Source: Hyphomicrobium sp. (lineage in GTDB: Bacteria > Pseudomonadota > Alphaproteobacteria > Rhizobiales > Hyphomicrobiaceae). Taken from it: a stretch of 64,000 nt of DNA. The notes under the pieces are model-generated. The model was not told the origin of the DNA. It saw only the letters and a program-made list of their open reading frames with translations, and ran no database searches. The stretch lies in NCBI GenBank assembly GCA_022841965.1, contig JALHQM010000001.1, positions 5,868 to 69,867 on the forward strand, read 5' to 3'. Made by a program: the position numbers and the translations under genes. Of the stretch, positions 52,552 through 62,372 are shown in pieces (position 1 is the stretch's first letter; every line of letters starts with the position of its first letter).

Positions 52552-55500
52552 ATGTTCAATTTCCTCGTCAGATCCAGCCTCAACAACCGGCTCATCGTGC
52601 TGGCGGCAGCGGCACTACTTGTTGTTTGGGGTTCGCTCGCGCTGCGCACGCTGCCGGTCGATGTGTTTCCCGATCTTAACAAGCCGACGGTCACGATCAT
52701 GACTGAAGCCGAAGGTCTTGCGCCGCCTGAAGTGGAGCAGCTCGTCGGCTATCCGATTGAGACGGCGCTTAACGGCATTCCTGGCGTCACGCGCGTGCGA
52801 TCGGTCGCAGGGATTGGGCTTTCCATCGTCTATGCCGAGTTCGATTGGGGCACCGACATCTACCGAAACCGCCAGCAGGTTGCTGAACGGCTGGCGAGTA
52901 TCGCTGCGCAGCTTCCGGCCAGCATCACTCCGCAAATGGGCCCGGTGTCCTCGATCATGGGCGAGATTATGCTGATCGCCGTGACGGGCGGTGACAAAGC
53001 TGACGCGATGACGGTGCGCGAGACCGCGGACTTCGTCATCCGGCCGCGACTTCTATCGATTTCCGGCATCAGTCAGGTCATTCCAATCGGCGGTCAAGTC
53101 AGACAATTCCGCGTCACGCCCAACATTGCCGCGCTGGCGTCGCTCGGCGTCGGTGTCGAGGACATCGAGCGTGCCATCCGTGCTTTCGGCGCCAACACAG
53201 GCGGCGGATTCGTCGATCAGCACGACCGCGAATATCTAATCCGCAATCTCGGCCGCACGACCGACCTCGAAGATCTGCGCAACGTGGTTGTCGCGACGAA
53301 GCTTGAACAGCCCGTATTCCTGCGCCAGGTGGCGGAAGTCGCTTACGCTGCCCGCGTCAAGCGCGGCGATGCTGGCTTCAATGGCACGCCGGCCGTGATT
53401 ATTTCGGTCCAAAAGCAGCCTGGTGCTGACACTGTCAAACTGACAGGAGAGGTCGAGGCGGCGCTTGCCGAACTTGGCAAAAACCTCACCAATGGCGTCA
53501 AGGTCGATCAAGTCCTGTTCCGGCAGGCGGATTTCATCTCGACATCGATAGGCAATGTCAAAAACGTTCTCATGGAAGCGGCCGTCGTTGTTGCCGTCAT
53601 CCTGTTCATGTTCTTGCTAAATGTCAGGACGACGTTGATCTCGCTGACGGCTATCCCGCTTTCACTTCTGGTTACGGTTCTCATCTTCAAAGCTTTCGGT
53701 CTATCGATCAACACGATGACGCTCGGTGGCTTGGCCATTGCCATCGGCGAACTGGTCGACGACGCGGTTGTCGATGTCGAGAACATCTTCCGGCGGCTGA
53801 GAGAGAACCGGGCCAAGACCAATCCTAGACCCCTGCTCCAGGTTGTCGCCGACGCCAGCATCGAGGTCCGCTCCGGCATCGTCTATGCGACCTTTATCAT
53901 TGTGCTGGTGTTCATCCCGTTGTTCGCCTTGTCGGGCATCGAGGGGCGTCTGTTTGCACCGCTTGGGATCGCCTATATCGTCTCCATCCTTGCAAGCCTG
54001 CTCGTGTCGATCACCGTGACGCCGGTGCTCGCGTCCTATCTTCTGGGCAATGCCAAGCAGCTGGACCATCACGACGGGGTGATGGTGCGTGTGCTCAAGC
54101 TCGGAAACGAGCGTCTATTGCATTGGGCCTTTCGACATTCCAGGGCGATCATCGCGGTGATTGCGGTCGCTATCGCAATTGCCGGCATTGCGGCAACCGC
54201 CTTGCCGCGTGCATTCTTGCCGTCGTTCAACGAAGGCACGCTTACGATCAGCATGACCTTCAATCCTGGCATTTCGCTTGAGGAGAGCGACCGGATTGGG
54301 CTCATCGCAGAGAAACTGTTGACCGAGGTGCCTGAAGTCAAAACCGCCGGGCGGCGCACGGGCCGCGCCGAACTCGACGAGCATGCAGAAGGTGTGCATT
54401 CGAGTGAAATCGACGTCGACTTGGAAAAGTCGGACCGGACGCGCGAAGACATCCTTGCCGATGTCCGCGCCAAGCTCGCCGTGCTGCCGGCGACGATCAA
54501 TGTCGGCCAGCCGATTTCGCACCGTCTCGACCATCTGCTTTCGGGGGTCCGGGCTGAAATCGCGCTCAAGATCTACGGCGACGACCTCGATACCCTGCGC
54601 AGTCTTGCGGAGACTTTGAGGTCTAAGCTGTCGAGTGTTCAGGGGCTCGTTGACCTGCAGACTGAAAAGCAGGTTCTGATCCCGCAACTGGAAATCCGCG
54701 TCGATCCCGACCGAGCGGCACTGTTCGGCGTTACGCCCGCAGCTGTGACCGAGGCACTCGAAAGCCTCTCCAATGGACGGACGGTTTCAACTGTCATCGA
54801 CGGGGCCAAGCGTTTCGACGTCGTCATGCGGCTCTCAGAAGCCGACCGGACCACAGCTGGCCTGAGCGAACTCTTGATTGAAACGCCCAAGGGTCGCGTG
54901 CCGCTGAACCGCATTGCGACCGTCGAAGAGACGGAAGGTCCGAACCAGATCGCGCGCGAGAACGGCCGGCGGCGAATCGTGGTGCTCGCCAATACCGACG
55001 GCTTAGATATGGCGGGTGTTGTCGAGCGGATTCGCGACGTTGTCAGAGCCACGCCCTTGCCAAGCGGGTATTCGACAAGTCTCGAAGGCACGTTCCAGGC
55101 GCAGGAAGAAGCAGCGCGGTTGATCCTGGGCCTGTCGCTGATCTCGCTCGCCTCGATCTTCATCGTGCTTTACAGCCGCTATCGCTCGGGCGTGCTTGCG
55201 CTCATCATCATGGGCAACGTTCCGCTGGCCTTTATAGGTAGTGTGATTGCGCTGTGGCTGGCGGGTCAGCCGCTGTCGGTCGCCTCGATGATCGGGTTCA
55301 TCACGCTGACCGGCATCAGCGCGCGCAACGGCATCCTGAAGATCAGCCACTACATCAATCTGGTGCTGCACGAGAACGAGAGTTTCGGGGAGAAGCTCGT
55401 TGTGCGCGGCAGCTTGGAGCGCCTCACTCCTGTATTAATGACGGCACTTTCGGCCGGAATGGCGCTCGTTCCGTTGCTCTATGGGGCGGACGCACCGGGC

Positions 55501-55674
55501 AAGGAAATCCTGCATCCGGTGGCAGTGACGATCTTCGGCGGGCTCATCAGCGCGACGCTGCTCGATACGATCCTCACTCCGATCCTGTTCCTGAAATTTG
55601 GCGCGCCCGCAGTGAAGCGGCTCGCCGATAGCCGTCCGCCGGTGGCGAGCGGTCAGACCGTTGAAGCATTCTAA
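52552..55674 (+). CDS. CusA/CzcA-type heavy-metal RND efflux pump
   Basis: 1040 residues, full length. Inner-membrane trimeric proton/metal antiporter of the HME-RND group. The N-terminus ([40 protein letters not shown]) and pore domains are typical; TM4 carries [13 protein letters not shown] with Asp403/Asp404 as the proton-relay acids. This TM4 sequence differs from the classical CzcA and CusA forms, so the metal cannot be assigned from it. The neighbouring copper proteins suggest copper or silver (inference). A TolC-type partner is encoded at the right edge. Confidence 0.93.
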   Translation: MFNFLVRSSLNNRLIVLAAAALLVVWGSLALRTLPVDVFPDLNKPTVTIMTEAEGLAPPEVEQLVGYPIETALNGIPGVTRVRSVAGIGLSIVYAEFDWGTDIYRNRQQVAERLASIAAQLPASITPQMGPVSSIMGEIMLIAVTGGDKADAMTVRETADFVIRPRLLSISGISQVIPIGGQVRQFRVTPNIAALASLGVGVEDIERAIRAFGANTGGGFVDQHDREYLIRNLGRTTDLEDLRNVVVATKLEQPVFLRQVAEVAYAARVKRGDAGFNGTPAVIISVQKQPGADTVKLTGEVEAALAELGKNLTNGVKVDQVLFRQADFISTSIGNVKNVLMEAAVVVAVILFMFLLNVRTTLISLTAIPLSLLVTVLIFKAFGLSINTMTLGGLAIAIGELVDDAVVDVENIFRRLRENRAKTNPRPLLQVVADASIEVRSGIVYATFIIVLVFIPLFALSGIEGRLFAPLGIAYIVSILASLLVSITVTPVLASYLLGNAKQLDHHDGVMVRVLKLGNERLLHWAFRHSRAIIAVIAVAIAIAGIAATALPRAFLPSFNEGTLTISMTFNPGISLEESDRIGLIAEKLLTEVPEVKTAGRRTGRAELDEHAEGVHSSEIDVDLEKSDRTREDILADVRAKLAVLPATINVGQPISHRLDHLLSGVRAEIALKIYGDDLDTLRSLAETLRSKLSSVQGLVDLQTEKQVLIPQLEIRVDPDRAALFGVTPAAVTEALESLSNGRTVSTVIDGAKRFDVVMRLSEADRTTAGLSELLIETPKGRVPLNRIATVEETEGPNQIARENGRRRIVVLANTDGLDMAGVVERIRDVVRATPLPSGYSTSLEGTFQAQEEAARLILGLSLISLASIFIVLYSRYRSGVLALIIMGNVPLAFIGSVIALWLAGQPLSVASMIGFITLTGISARNGILKISHYINLVLHENESFGEKLVVRGSLERLTPVLMTALSAGMALVPLLYGADAPGKEILHPVAVTIFGGLISATLLDTILTPILFLKFGAPAVKRLADSRPPVASGQTVEAF

Positions 55675-55693
55675 CCAAACCAGGAGAAAAGAC

Positions 55694-56086
55694 ATGACGA
55701 CGAAATCAAAACTCAAACGACTAGTATTTGCTGCAGCACTAGCTATTGCAGTCCCACTCGGCGCGGTGGCGCATGAGGCCACCAAAGGGCCAAATGGGGG
55801 CACCTTGGTCGATGTCGAAGGCCATCATGTCGAGTTCGTGCCGTCGGCCGAAGAACTGACGTTCTATCTAACGGGTGAAAAGGATGCACCGATCGCTTCA
55901 GCCGGCGCGAAGGTAAAGGCGATCGTTCAGAATAATGGCAAAACAGCGCAAATCGATCTTTTGGCCGTCGAGCCAAATAAACTGATCGGCAAGCTCCCTG
56001 CACCGTTATCAACAGAAGCAAGAGTCGTCATGACCGGAACACTAGCAGATGGTCACAGCTTGCTGGCACGATTTGAAACTCCATAA
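55694..56086 (+). CDS. Small periplasmic protein of the efflux operon
   Basis: 130 residues from the ATG at 55694 (GGAG upstream). A signal peptide (about 1-26) is followed by HEATKGPNGGTLVDVEGHHV, which begins the mature protein with a His, and a beta-rich remainder. Such small proteins often accompany CusCBA/CzcCBA operons; role unknown, perhaps metal binding. It lies 19 nt after the pump gene. Confidence 0.7.
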   Translation: MTTKSKLKRLVFAAALAIAVPLGAVAHEATKGPNGGTLVDVEGHHVEFVPSAEELTFYLTGEKDAPIASAGAKVKAIVQNNGKTAQIDLLAVEPNKLIGKLPAPLSTEARVVMTGTLADGHSLLARFETP

Positions 56087-56292
56087 TTGCCCGCGGTGCG
56101 CGCGGATCAAATTTTAGTGGAGCCGTCAAAGGTTGGATATTTTGACAAGGGGGAGTTCGCTTAATCGCGCATAGTTCATAATGCCTATGCTGTGGAACTC
56201 TATTTGGTAGCATCGGCTTTAGGCGTCGCTGCAGTGTTCGCGTACGCAGGCAGCAGGAGGCTTAGCAAGTAAAACAACTAGGAGACCAAGCA

Positions 56293-57582
56293 ATGACCAG
56301 ACTTGTTTGTAGCTCCACCGCGGGCCGTGGAAAAATGAAGGCATTTTTTCGGCAAATATTGGTGGTCTGCGTATCGTTTATCAGCGCGCAGAGCGTTGAG
56401 GCTGCTTATTCAGGAGTGGCGGTGGCTGCCACCGAAGACTTCATAGCCAACAGGACGATGGTGCCGGGTCGCAACGAAAAAAATGCCGAAGCGCAGCAAC
56501 TTGCTGATGCGGGTCGATCTGCCTATCTCGCTGGACGCTACGACATGGCGGTTGCAAGCTACAGTGCCCTCATCAAGCTCATGCCAGAGGATTCGCGCGC
56601 GTATTACAACAGAGGCAATGCGCATACTCGATTGAAGGAACTGGACAAGGCATTGGCTGATTTCAACGCAGCACTGAAAATTTCTCCAGGTTTGTATTTG
56701 GCTTTGATGAACAGAGCCAATATCTACTCGCAAAAGAGACTTTTTACGGACGCGATATCTGATTACGATCGCGCAATTGCCCTCAAGCCTGATGATTTCT
56801 TGATCTTCTACAACCGCGGCATAGCCTTCTTTCGTTCGGGGAACGACGTTCGGGCAATCGGAGATTTCACTGAAGCTATCCGGCTCAACGCTCGCGACGC
56901 TCCGTCTTACACTTCACGCGGCAATGTGTACTTTCAGCAGCGGGATTTTGAGAGTGCGCGTCGCGATTACAGAATGGCCGTCAAATTGGATTCGTCGCAA
57001 ACGCATGCGGCCCAGAGGCTGCGTGAATTGGCGAGTGAGCCATCACAACAGGCGGCAGGAGCGTCATTGGATGAGAGCTCGATCAAAACCAAGATCTCTA
57101 ATCAGGACCTAGTTGAAAGCCTTGCGCAAATCGCCGCAGATGCTTGCTTCGATAGGGGAGACGATGAGCAAGCTCTGGAGGATTTTGCAGCCGTGAGCAA
57201 ATGGTCTGCTGTGGTTGGTGACGCACATAACAGAAGCTTGGTGGCTGACACGAACTCTGTGAATGCTTGGTTGTTTAGTCATGCGACTGGCGCCGTTACG
57301 GTCTCGCACTCCAAGGCGAAGGGCGCCCCTGGGCGATTTATCTGCTCGATGACAACCAGTCTCGTATTGCCAGGTATGCTAAATGACTTTCAAAAGGCTT
57401 TTGAGAGTCTATTTCGGCGAAAGCTGGAGAGGCCCATCGAGAAGACCCCTGGCACCTCCATCCGCTATTGGCTCATCCACAGGCCCACCTGTGACGTCAA
57501 CGCATCCATTTATTTCTCTCCAGAGAGCGGCACTACGACCGTGCGAATGATACACGGCCGCAGACTTCTCGGTGAAAACTGA
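56293..57582 (+). CDS. TPR-repeat exported protein
   Basis: 429 residues with an N-terminal hydrophobic signal (about 19-38; a start at the second Met is possible). Five or so tetratricopeptide repeats span about 65-250 (AYYNRGNAHTRLKELDKALA, DFNAALKISPG, AISDYDRAIALKPDDFLIFY). The C-terminal 160 residues (AVSKWSAVVGDAHNRSLVAD onward) form a separate domain with two Cys. Protein-protein interaction role expected; no direct metal link seen. Confidence 0.75.
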   Translation: MTRLVCSSTAGRGKMKAFFRQILVVCVSFISAQSVEAAYSGVAVAATEDFIANRTMVPGRNEKNAEAQQLADAGRSAYLAGRYDMAVASYSALIKLMPEDSRAYYNRGNAHTRLKELDKALADFNAALKISPGLYLALMNRANIYSQKRLFTDAISDYDRAIALKPDDFLIFYNRGIAFFRSGNDVRAIGDFTEAIRLNARDAPSYTSRGNVYFQQRDFESARRDYRMAVKLDSSQTHAAQRLRELASEPSQQAAGASLDESSIKTKISNQDLVESLAQIAADACFDRGDDEQALEDFAAVSKWSAVVGDAHNRSLVADTNSVNAWLFSHATGAVTVSHSKAKGAPGRFICSMTTSLVLPGMLNDFQKAFESLFRRKLERPIEKTPGTSIRYWLIHRPTCDVNASIYFSPESGTTTVRMIHGRRLLGEN

Positions 57583-57897
57583 TGATCGGAAGGCGAGCCC
57601 AGCTGGACGCCGGAATCCGCACGCAACTTCCAGGCGCCGATCAGGATTTGCCGTGTCAGGTGTAAACATCGATCTAGCGTGGGGCTGGCGCTGACCCGCT
57701 CTTCGTGGGGTACATGGTGCAACTTTACATGAAAAGCGCTGTGGACGGCTCCCACGATGCGCAATTTCTGAAACTGTTTCAAGGCTGATGCTACAGGTGT
57801 GCGGGTCCATTCGGGGTTCTTGCTCTGGCGACGCAAGTGTTCGAGCGTCACATGGTTCAAGCGCCACATGAGTACGGGGGAGGTCGCAATGCTCTCG
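57583..57897. other. Intergenic region between convergent genes
   Basis: 315 nt. A minus-strand frame (57510-57968) covers it but runs antisense into both neighbouring genes and shows no family features, so it is not called. No terminator hairpin with a T-run seen. Confidence 0.4.
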
Positions 57898-59223
57898 TCA
57901 CGTGGGAAACAGAATTGTAGCCGACAATCCACCATTCGGTCGGTTGGCAAGCCGTAGCGATCCTCCATGGCTCGTTATGATGCTCTGAGCAATTGTTAAG
58001 CCAAGTCCAGACCCCCCTGTCTCGCGGCTGCGAGATGTCTCGATGCGGTAGAATGGGGCGTAGACCTGATGGAGTTTGTGCTCCGGGATGCCCGGACCTT
58101 CATCTTCGATGGAAATTGTGATGCTGTTTTCGGTGGCAACCACTCTTACTCTGGCCAAATTGCCATACTTGATGGCGTTGCCGATTAGATTTGTGAGGGC
58201 GCGTTTAAGGGCTAGTCGCCGGCCACTGAACACCGCCTTTCCTTGGCGCTCTACTGAAACAGTGAAACCACGATCACTAAAGTCATCGCAGATTGTGTCG
58301 ATGATGGCGCCGATATCGAGGCGCTGCTTCTTTTCTCCGGTATGGTCGCTCCGTAGGAACTCGAGTGACGAGTCGATCATCTGAAGCATTTCATCGAGAT
58401 CGGCTTCAAGGTCGCGGCGCCGGTCGTCGCTCTCCAACTCCTCGATCCGGAGCCGTAGTCGAGCCAAGGGTGATTTTAGGTCATGGGATACGGCCGCTAA
58501 CATCAGCGTGCGTTCATCGACGAGTTTCTTCACGCGCTGCTGCATTTCATTAAACGCGGTTGCAAGTTCACGGACTTCTTTTGGCCCCGCGACCGGCAAT
58601 GGCTGCGACTCGCTTGCTGCATAGACTAACTTGGCCTTATCGGCACAATTTCTAATCGGTCGGGTGACGCTGCTGGCCATGCCGAACGCGATGCCTAAGA
58701 CACCAACAGCCATGAATCCCGTCGAAATAACAATTGCGCGCAACGATGAATGCGGCCCTTCGAATAGTGCGATGTTGGTATTCACCCAACCACCGTCGGC
58801 GAGTTTAATCGACACAAGCGTCAGATGAGGGTCGGCCCGCTTGGCCGACCCTTCTGGTGGTGCGCCAACGATCACCTCCCCTTCCCTTCGGTCATTTATT
58901 CGCTTGACGAGCTCAGAGCGGAGATCGAAGGGCAAACCTTCCAAAACAGCCGGTGCAACGGCCAGAGGCACTAAACTGTAGTGAACTTCGAGCGCGCCAC
59001 CAGAGAGAGTATGTGCAGCGGCCTCCCGGTCGGCTGGCGGCAATCGACTAAGTGTTGATTCAATTGCCATAAGTCGTTCTGCCGTGCGTGCGGCATTGGT
59101 GAGATTGACTTCGGAATTGAGCCCAAACTGGTAGGCCCAGATGCTCGCCAAGTGCAGAGCGATGAGCCCCCCAACAAGGATCGCGACCGTACGTCCAGCG
59201 ATTGTATCTGGAATCAGCCTCAT
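57898..59223 (-). CDS. Sensor histidine kinase
   Basis: 441 residues. TM1 (about 13-31), a periplasmic sensor of about 130 residues (35-163), TM2 (about 164-184), HAMP (SVTRPIRNCADKAKLVY), HisKA with His247 (MLAAVSHDLKSPLARLR) and HATPase boxes (NLIGNAIKYGN, DEGPGIPE, GGSGLGLTIAQ). The sensor region has no obvious metal-binding cluster. Its start lies 84 nt after the regulator stop, so regulator and kinase form one operon. Likely controls the metal genes (inference). Confidence 0.9.
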   Translation of the reverse strand: MRLIPDTIAGRTVAILVGGLIALHLASIWAYQFGLNSEVNLTNAARTAERLMAIESTLSRLPPADREAAAHTLSGGALEVHYSLVPLAVAPAVLEGLPFDLRSELVKRINDRREGEVIVGAPPEGSAKRADPHLTLVSIKLADGGWVNTNIALFEGPHSSLRAIVISTGFMAVGVLGIAFGMASSVTRPIRNCADKAKLVYAASESQPLPVAGPKEVRELATAFNEMQQRVKKLVDERTLMLAAVSHDLKSPLARLRLRIEELESDDRRRDLEADLDEMLQMIDSSLEFLRSDHTGEKKQRLDIGAIIDTICDDFSDRGFTVSVERQGKAVFSGRRLALKRALTNLIGNAIKYGNLARVRVVATENSITISIEDEGPGIPEHKLHQVYAPFYRIETSRSRETGGSGLGLTIAQSIITSHGGSLRLANRPNGGLSATILFPT

Positions 59224-59307
59224 ACTGCCTCACTTCGGGTATGACATTGCTTGGGAGAGTAGCGGGTACCCAGTAAGTTGTCAGTACGGCCTCATCGGTG
59301 GGATTGG

Positions 59308-60081
59308 TCATACCCGCCTGACGGTTGGCACAAACATGTAGCCGGCTCCTCGCACCGTTTTAATCATCGCGTTTTGGCCGTCGCTTTCAAGCTTTCGCCG
59401 AAGGCGACTGATCTGGACATCGATACTTCGGTCGAAACCGGTCGCCACGCGATTGCGAGAGAGATCAAGCAACTGTTCTCGCGTCAGTACGCGCTGCGGG
59501 CTTTCGACAAAAGCCAACAACATGTCGTATTCGCCTGTGCTGAGGTCTATGACGACGCCGTCAGGATTTGAAAGTTCGCGCTTGCGAGTGTTGAGTACCC
59601 AATTTTCAAACTGATATGCGTTGCCGCTTAGCGGCTGGACCAGATTTGGCGAAAGCGCAGCGCGGCGCAACAGCGCGCGGACGCGAGCAAGAAGTTCGCG
59701 CGTGCTAAAGGGCTTGAGGAGATAGTCGTCAGCGCCCATCTCCAATCCGACGACGCGATCCGTTTCATCGCCCTTGGCGGTCAGCATCATGATCGGCGTC
59801 GAGGATGTTTTGCGCAACTCGCGGCAGAGGTCCAGGCCTGACGGCCCTGGTAGCATGACGTCTAGAATGATCAAGTCAAACACGACGAGTTTTAGTGTGT
59901 CATTCATCTCACGGCCGTCGCGCGCACCCGTTACCCGGTAGCCTTGCCCCCGGAGAAATTTTGCGACGAGCTGGCGCAGCTGACCGTCATCATCCACGAT
60001 CAGTATGTGCGCATCCGTACTCGATGGCGGGGGACTGCCGCTCTCGCGTTCTGCGTGGGGGTCGACGGCGGATGCGGACAT
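59308..60081 (-). CDS. OmpR-family response regulator
   Basis: 257 residues. The receiver domain has the acidic pair IVDDD (28-32), phospho-acceptor Asp74 (IILDVMLPG), Thr101 and Lys123 (LLKPFS). The C-terminal winged helix is DLSTGEYDMLLAFVESPQRV, then FDRSIDVQISRLRRKLE and VRGAGYMFVP. Paired with the kinase downstream. Confidence 0.92.
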   Translation of the reverse strand: MSASAVDPHAERESGSPPPSSTDAHILIVDDDGQLRQLVAKFLRGQGYRVTGARDGREMNDTLKLVVFDLIILDVMLPGPSGLDLCRELRKTSSTPIMMLTAKGDETDRVVGLEMGADDYLLKPFSTRELLARVRALLRRAALSPNLVQPLSGNAYQFENWVLNTRKRELSNPDGVVIDLSTGEYDMLLAFVESPQRVLTREQLLDLSRNRVATGFDRSIDVQISRLRRKLESDGQNAMIKTVRGAGYMFVPTVRRV

Positions 60082-60171
60082 GGGAGCCGATGCTGGGCTG
60101 ACATTGAAGTTGGTTAGCGCAAAGTTCTGCCTACGTCGCCCTTCACGTTAACGCAGCCAGATTTGTGGGGC

Positions 60172-60546
60172 TCATTTGCCCTTCTTAAGCGTCATGACCG
60201 TCAACTGACCGTTCACTTTGTCGGCCGTGAAGGTCACGGAGTCACCTGGCTTGGCCGCTTTCAGCAATGCTGGATCGGCCGCCTTGAATACCATCGTCAT
60301 CGCATCCATAGACAGGTTCGGGATCGCCTGGTGATCAATGCTGATCTTGCCAGCCGCTTCGTCGACTTTGGTTACTGTCCCGCTCACGGATGGCAGCGTC
60401 GCAGCGTCCTTCTCGCCGGCCTCTTGTGCGGCCCCACCTTGCGTGGCGGGCTCCATCGGCTTATCCGATGCGGCGCCCGCCATGGCCACGCTGCTCAGAA
60501 AAGTTAGCGTCAGCGCCGCGGTCGAAACGGCAAATGTACGATTCAT
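60172..60546 (-). CDS. CusF-like periplasmic copper chaperone
   Basis: 124 residues with a signal peptide (about 1-24). The CusF core is GTVTKVDEAAGKISIDHQAI, PNLSMDAMTMVF. Spacing matches E. coli CusF exactly: His72, residue 80, Met83 and Met85 stand for H36, W44, M47 and M49, but position 80 is Met instead of Trp. CusF delivers Cu(I)/Ag(I) to the Cus pump. It lies 40 nt downstream of the cupredoxin gene. Confidence 0.82.
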   Translation of the reverse strand: MNRTFAVSTAALTLTFLSSVAMAGAASDKPMEPATQGGAAQEAGEKDAATLPSVSGTVTKVDEAAGKISIDHQAIPNLSMDAMTMVFKAADPALLKAAKPGDSVTFTADKVNGQLTVMTLKKGK

Positions 60547-60586
60547 GCTCCATTACTCCTAGTAATATCAGCAATGATTGTGCCAG

Positions 60587-61093
60587 CTACTTGGCTGTGA
60601 CGGTGACGACACCCTTCATTCCGGCTTCCGAGTGACCTGGTATGAGGCAGGCAAACTCAAAGGTTCCCGTCTTCGAGAATCTCCATAAGATTTCGCTTGT
60701 TTCCGCTGGGTTCACGCGACGGCCGTTCGGCTCATCGTGCTCCATCTCAGGATTCTGCTTCATGGCCTCGCTATGCTTCGCGTTTTTCTCAACGCTGTCG
60801 AGCATGAACTCGTGGTCAAGTGCGCCCTTGTTCAGAAGAATGAACTTCACTTGATCGCCAACTTTTACGCTAATGGAGGCAGGATCGTAGGCCATCGTGC
60901 CGTCACCCTCTGTCATCGCGACATCAATGACCCGAAACGGCTTGGTAGCATCACCGGGTTCTCCGGCGGCAAATACCCGGTGGGTGTGACCGTTCATGCC
61001 GGGTTCGGCCGAGGCCCGGGCGACAAGCAGTCCGGTTAAAAGACCAGAGGCGAGCAAATACGCTGTACCTCGTTGAACGAATACACTCGTCAT
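60587..61093 (-). CDS. Cupredoxin-family copper protein
   Basis: 168 residues with a signal peptide (about 1-29). Type 1 copper ligands are visible: His94 (ALDHEFML) and the C-terminal loop Cys149, His154, Met159 (FACLIPGHSEAGM). An insertion between them (about 100-135) is Glu/Met/His-rich. Probably a periplasmic electron carrier or copper store acting with the multicopper oxidase. It belongs with the CusF-like gene downstream. Confidence 0.88.
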   Translation of the reverse strand: MTSVFVQRGTAYLLASGLLTGLLVARASAEPGMNGHTHRVFAAGEPGDATKPFRVIDVAMTEGDGTMAYDPASISVKVGDQVKFILLNKGALDHEFMLDSVEKNAKHSEAMKQNPEMEHDEPNGRRVNPAETSEILWRFSKTGTFEFACLIPGHSEAGMKGVVTVTAK

Positions 61094-61321
61094 GGGAGCA
61101 CCCTCACTAAGCGCAGACTACCCTGCGCATAAGGATTGATCATTAGGCGCCCACACCTTCGGAATCATTGCGCAATTGTTACAAGTTTTTTCAGAGCGCG
61201 TGTTCAAACGAAGCAAACACTATTGGTCGCGGTCGTGCAGTCGCGAGATCTGCTGCTCCTCCGACGGCGTGCGGAGCTGTCCAGCGCGATTCGCGCCTGC
61301 CCTTGTGAACCGAGTAATGCC

Positions 61322-62372
61322 TAGAGTCTTTCCGACTTGAATTGAATCACGGGGGATTCCCAAATCGGTCGCGATCTGATTCAAACTGCATGCTGGATAC
61401 GGAGGCCAGCATGCATGGCTCGACCTTACTCAATCGACCTGCGTGAGCGTGTGGTGGCGACGGTAGCGGGCGGTCAACCCTGCCGGGCGGTTGCAGAACT
61501 GTTCGATGTGTCTGTGGCCAGCGTTGTGAAGTGGTCGCAGCGGGCCCGGGCGACGGGAAGTGCTGCGGCCAAGCCGATGGGCGGCAAGCGCCCGTATCTG
61601 CTCGAGGGCCAGCGCGACTGGCTGCTGGGACGGCTCAGCGAGAAGCCCGATCTAACGCTTCACGCGCTTCTGGCCGAACTCGCGGGCCGGGGCGTCGAGG
61701 TCTCGTGCGACACGCTCTGGCGCTTCTTGAAGCGCGAGGGCATCAGCTTCAAAAAAAACCGTCTTCGCGGCCGAGCAGAACCGTCCTGACATCGCGCGCC
61801 GCCGCGCGTGGTGGAAGCGGCACCAGTCGAAAATTGACCCTGGCCGCCTCGTCTTTATCGACGAGACCTGGGCCAAGACCAACATGGCGCGCACGCATGG
61901 CTGGTGGAGGCGCGGGACACCGCTCAGAGCCCATGTTCCGCACGGCCACTGGCGGACGATGACCTTCCTTGCCGCGCTCAGGTGCGATGGAATTACCGCG
62001 CCCTGCGTGTTCGACGGCCCCATCAACGGCGAGAGCTTCCGCGCCTACGTCGAGCAGCTTCTTGTCCCCACACTCAGGCGCGGCGACATCGTCGTCATGG
62101 ACAATCTCGGTTCACACAAGAGCGGTGCAATCCGAAAGGCGATCAGGGCTGCCGGCGCGCGCCTCTTCTACCTTCCGCCCTACTCGCCCGACTTGAACCC
62201 CATCGAGCAGGTCTTCGCCAAGCTGAAGACCCTGCTGCGAAAGGCTGACGAACGCACCATGGAGGCCGTGTGGAAGAGGATCGGAGCCCTCCTCGGATGC
62301 TTCACGCCCAACGAATGCGCCAACTACTTCCGCAACAGCGGTTACGCTTCAATCTGAGTCAGAAAGGCTCTA
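61322..62372. mobile_element. IS630-family insertion sequence
   Basis: About 1.05 kb. Terminal inverted repeats tagagtctttccgactt (from 61322) and, reversed at the right end, tagagcctttctgactc (from 62372) match 20 of 25 positions over the full 25 nt. Both ends start with TA, as expected for the TA target duplication of IS630/mariner elements. It carries one transposase gene in two frames and lies between the cupredoxin gene and the multicopper oxidase gene. Confidence 0.88.
61415..62357 (+). CDS. IS630 transposase, two frames (orfA/orfB)
   Basis: OrfA (61415-61789, 124 residues) is the DNA-binding part: [35 protein letters not shown]. OrfB continues in the +1 frame from the A8 tract at 61751-61758 to 62357 and carries the DDE triad: [20 protein letters not shown] and [11 protein letters not shown]. 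Some IS630 members fuse the two by programmed frameshifting; alternatively one extra A has broken the gene, since A7 would give a single frame. Confidence 0.85.

Noticed and set aside
57510-57968. 152-aa minus-strand frame between the TPR gene and the kinase gene
   Set aside because: It overlaps both neighbours in antisense and has no recognisable domain.
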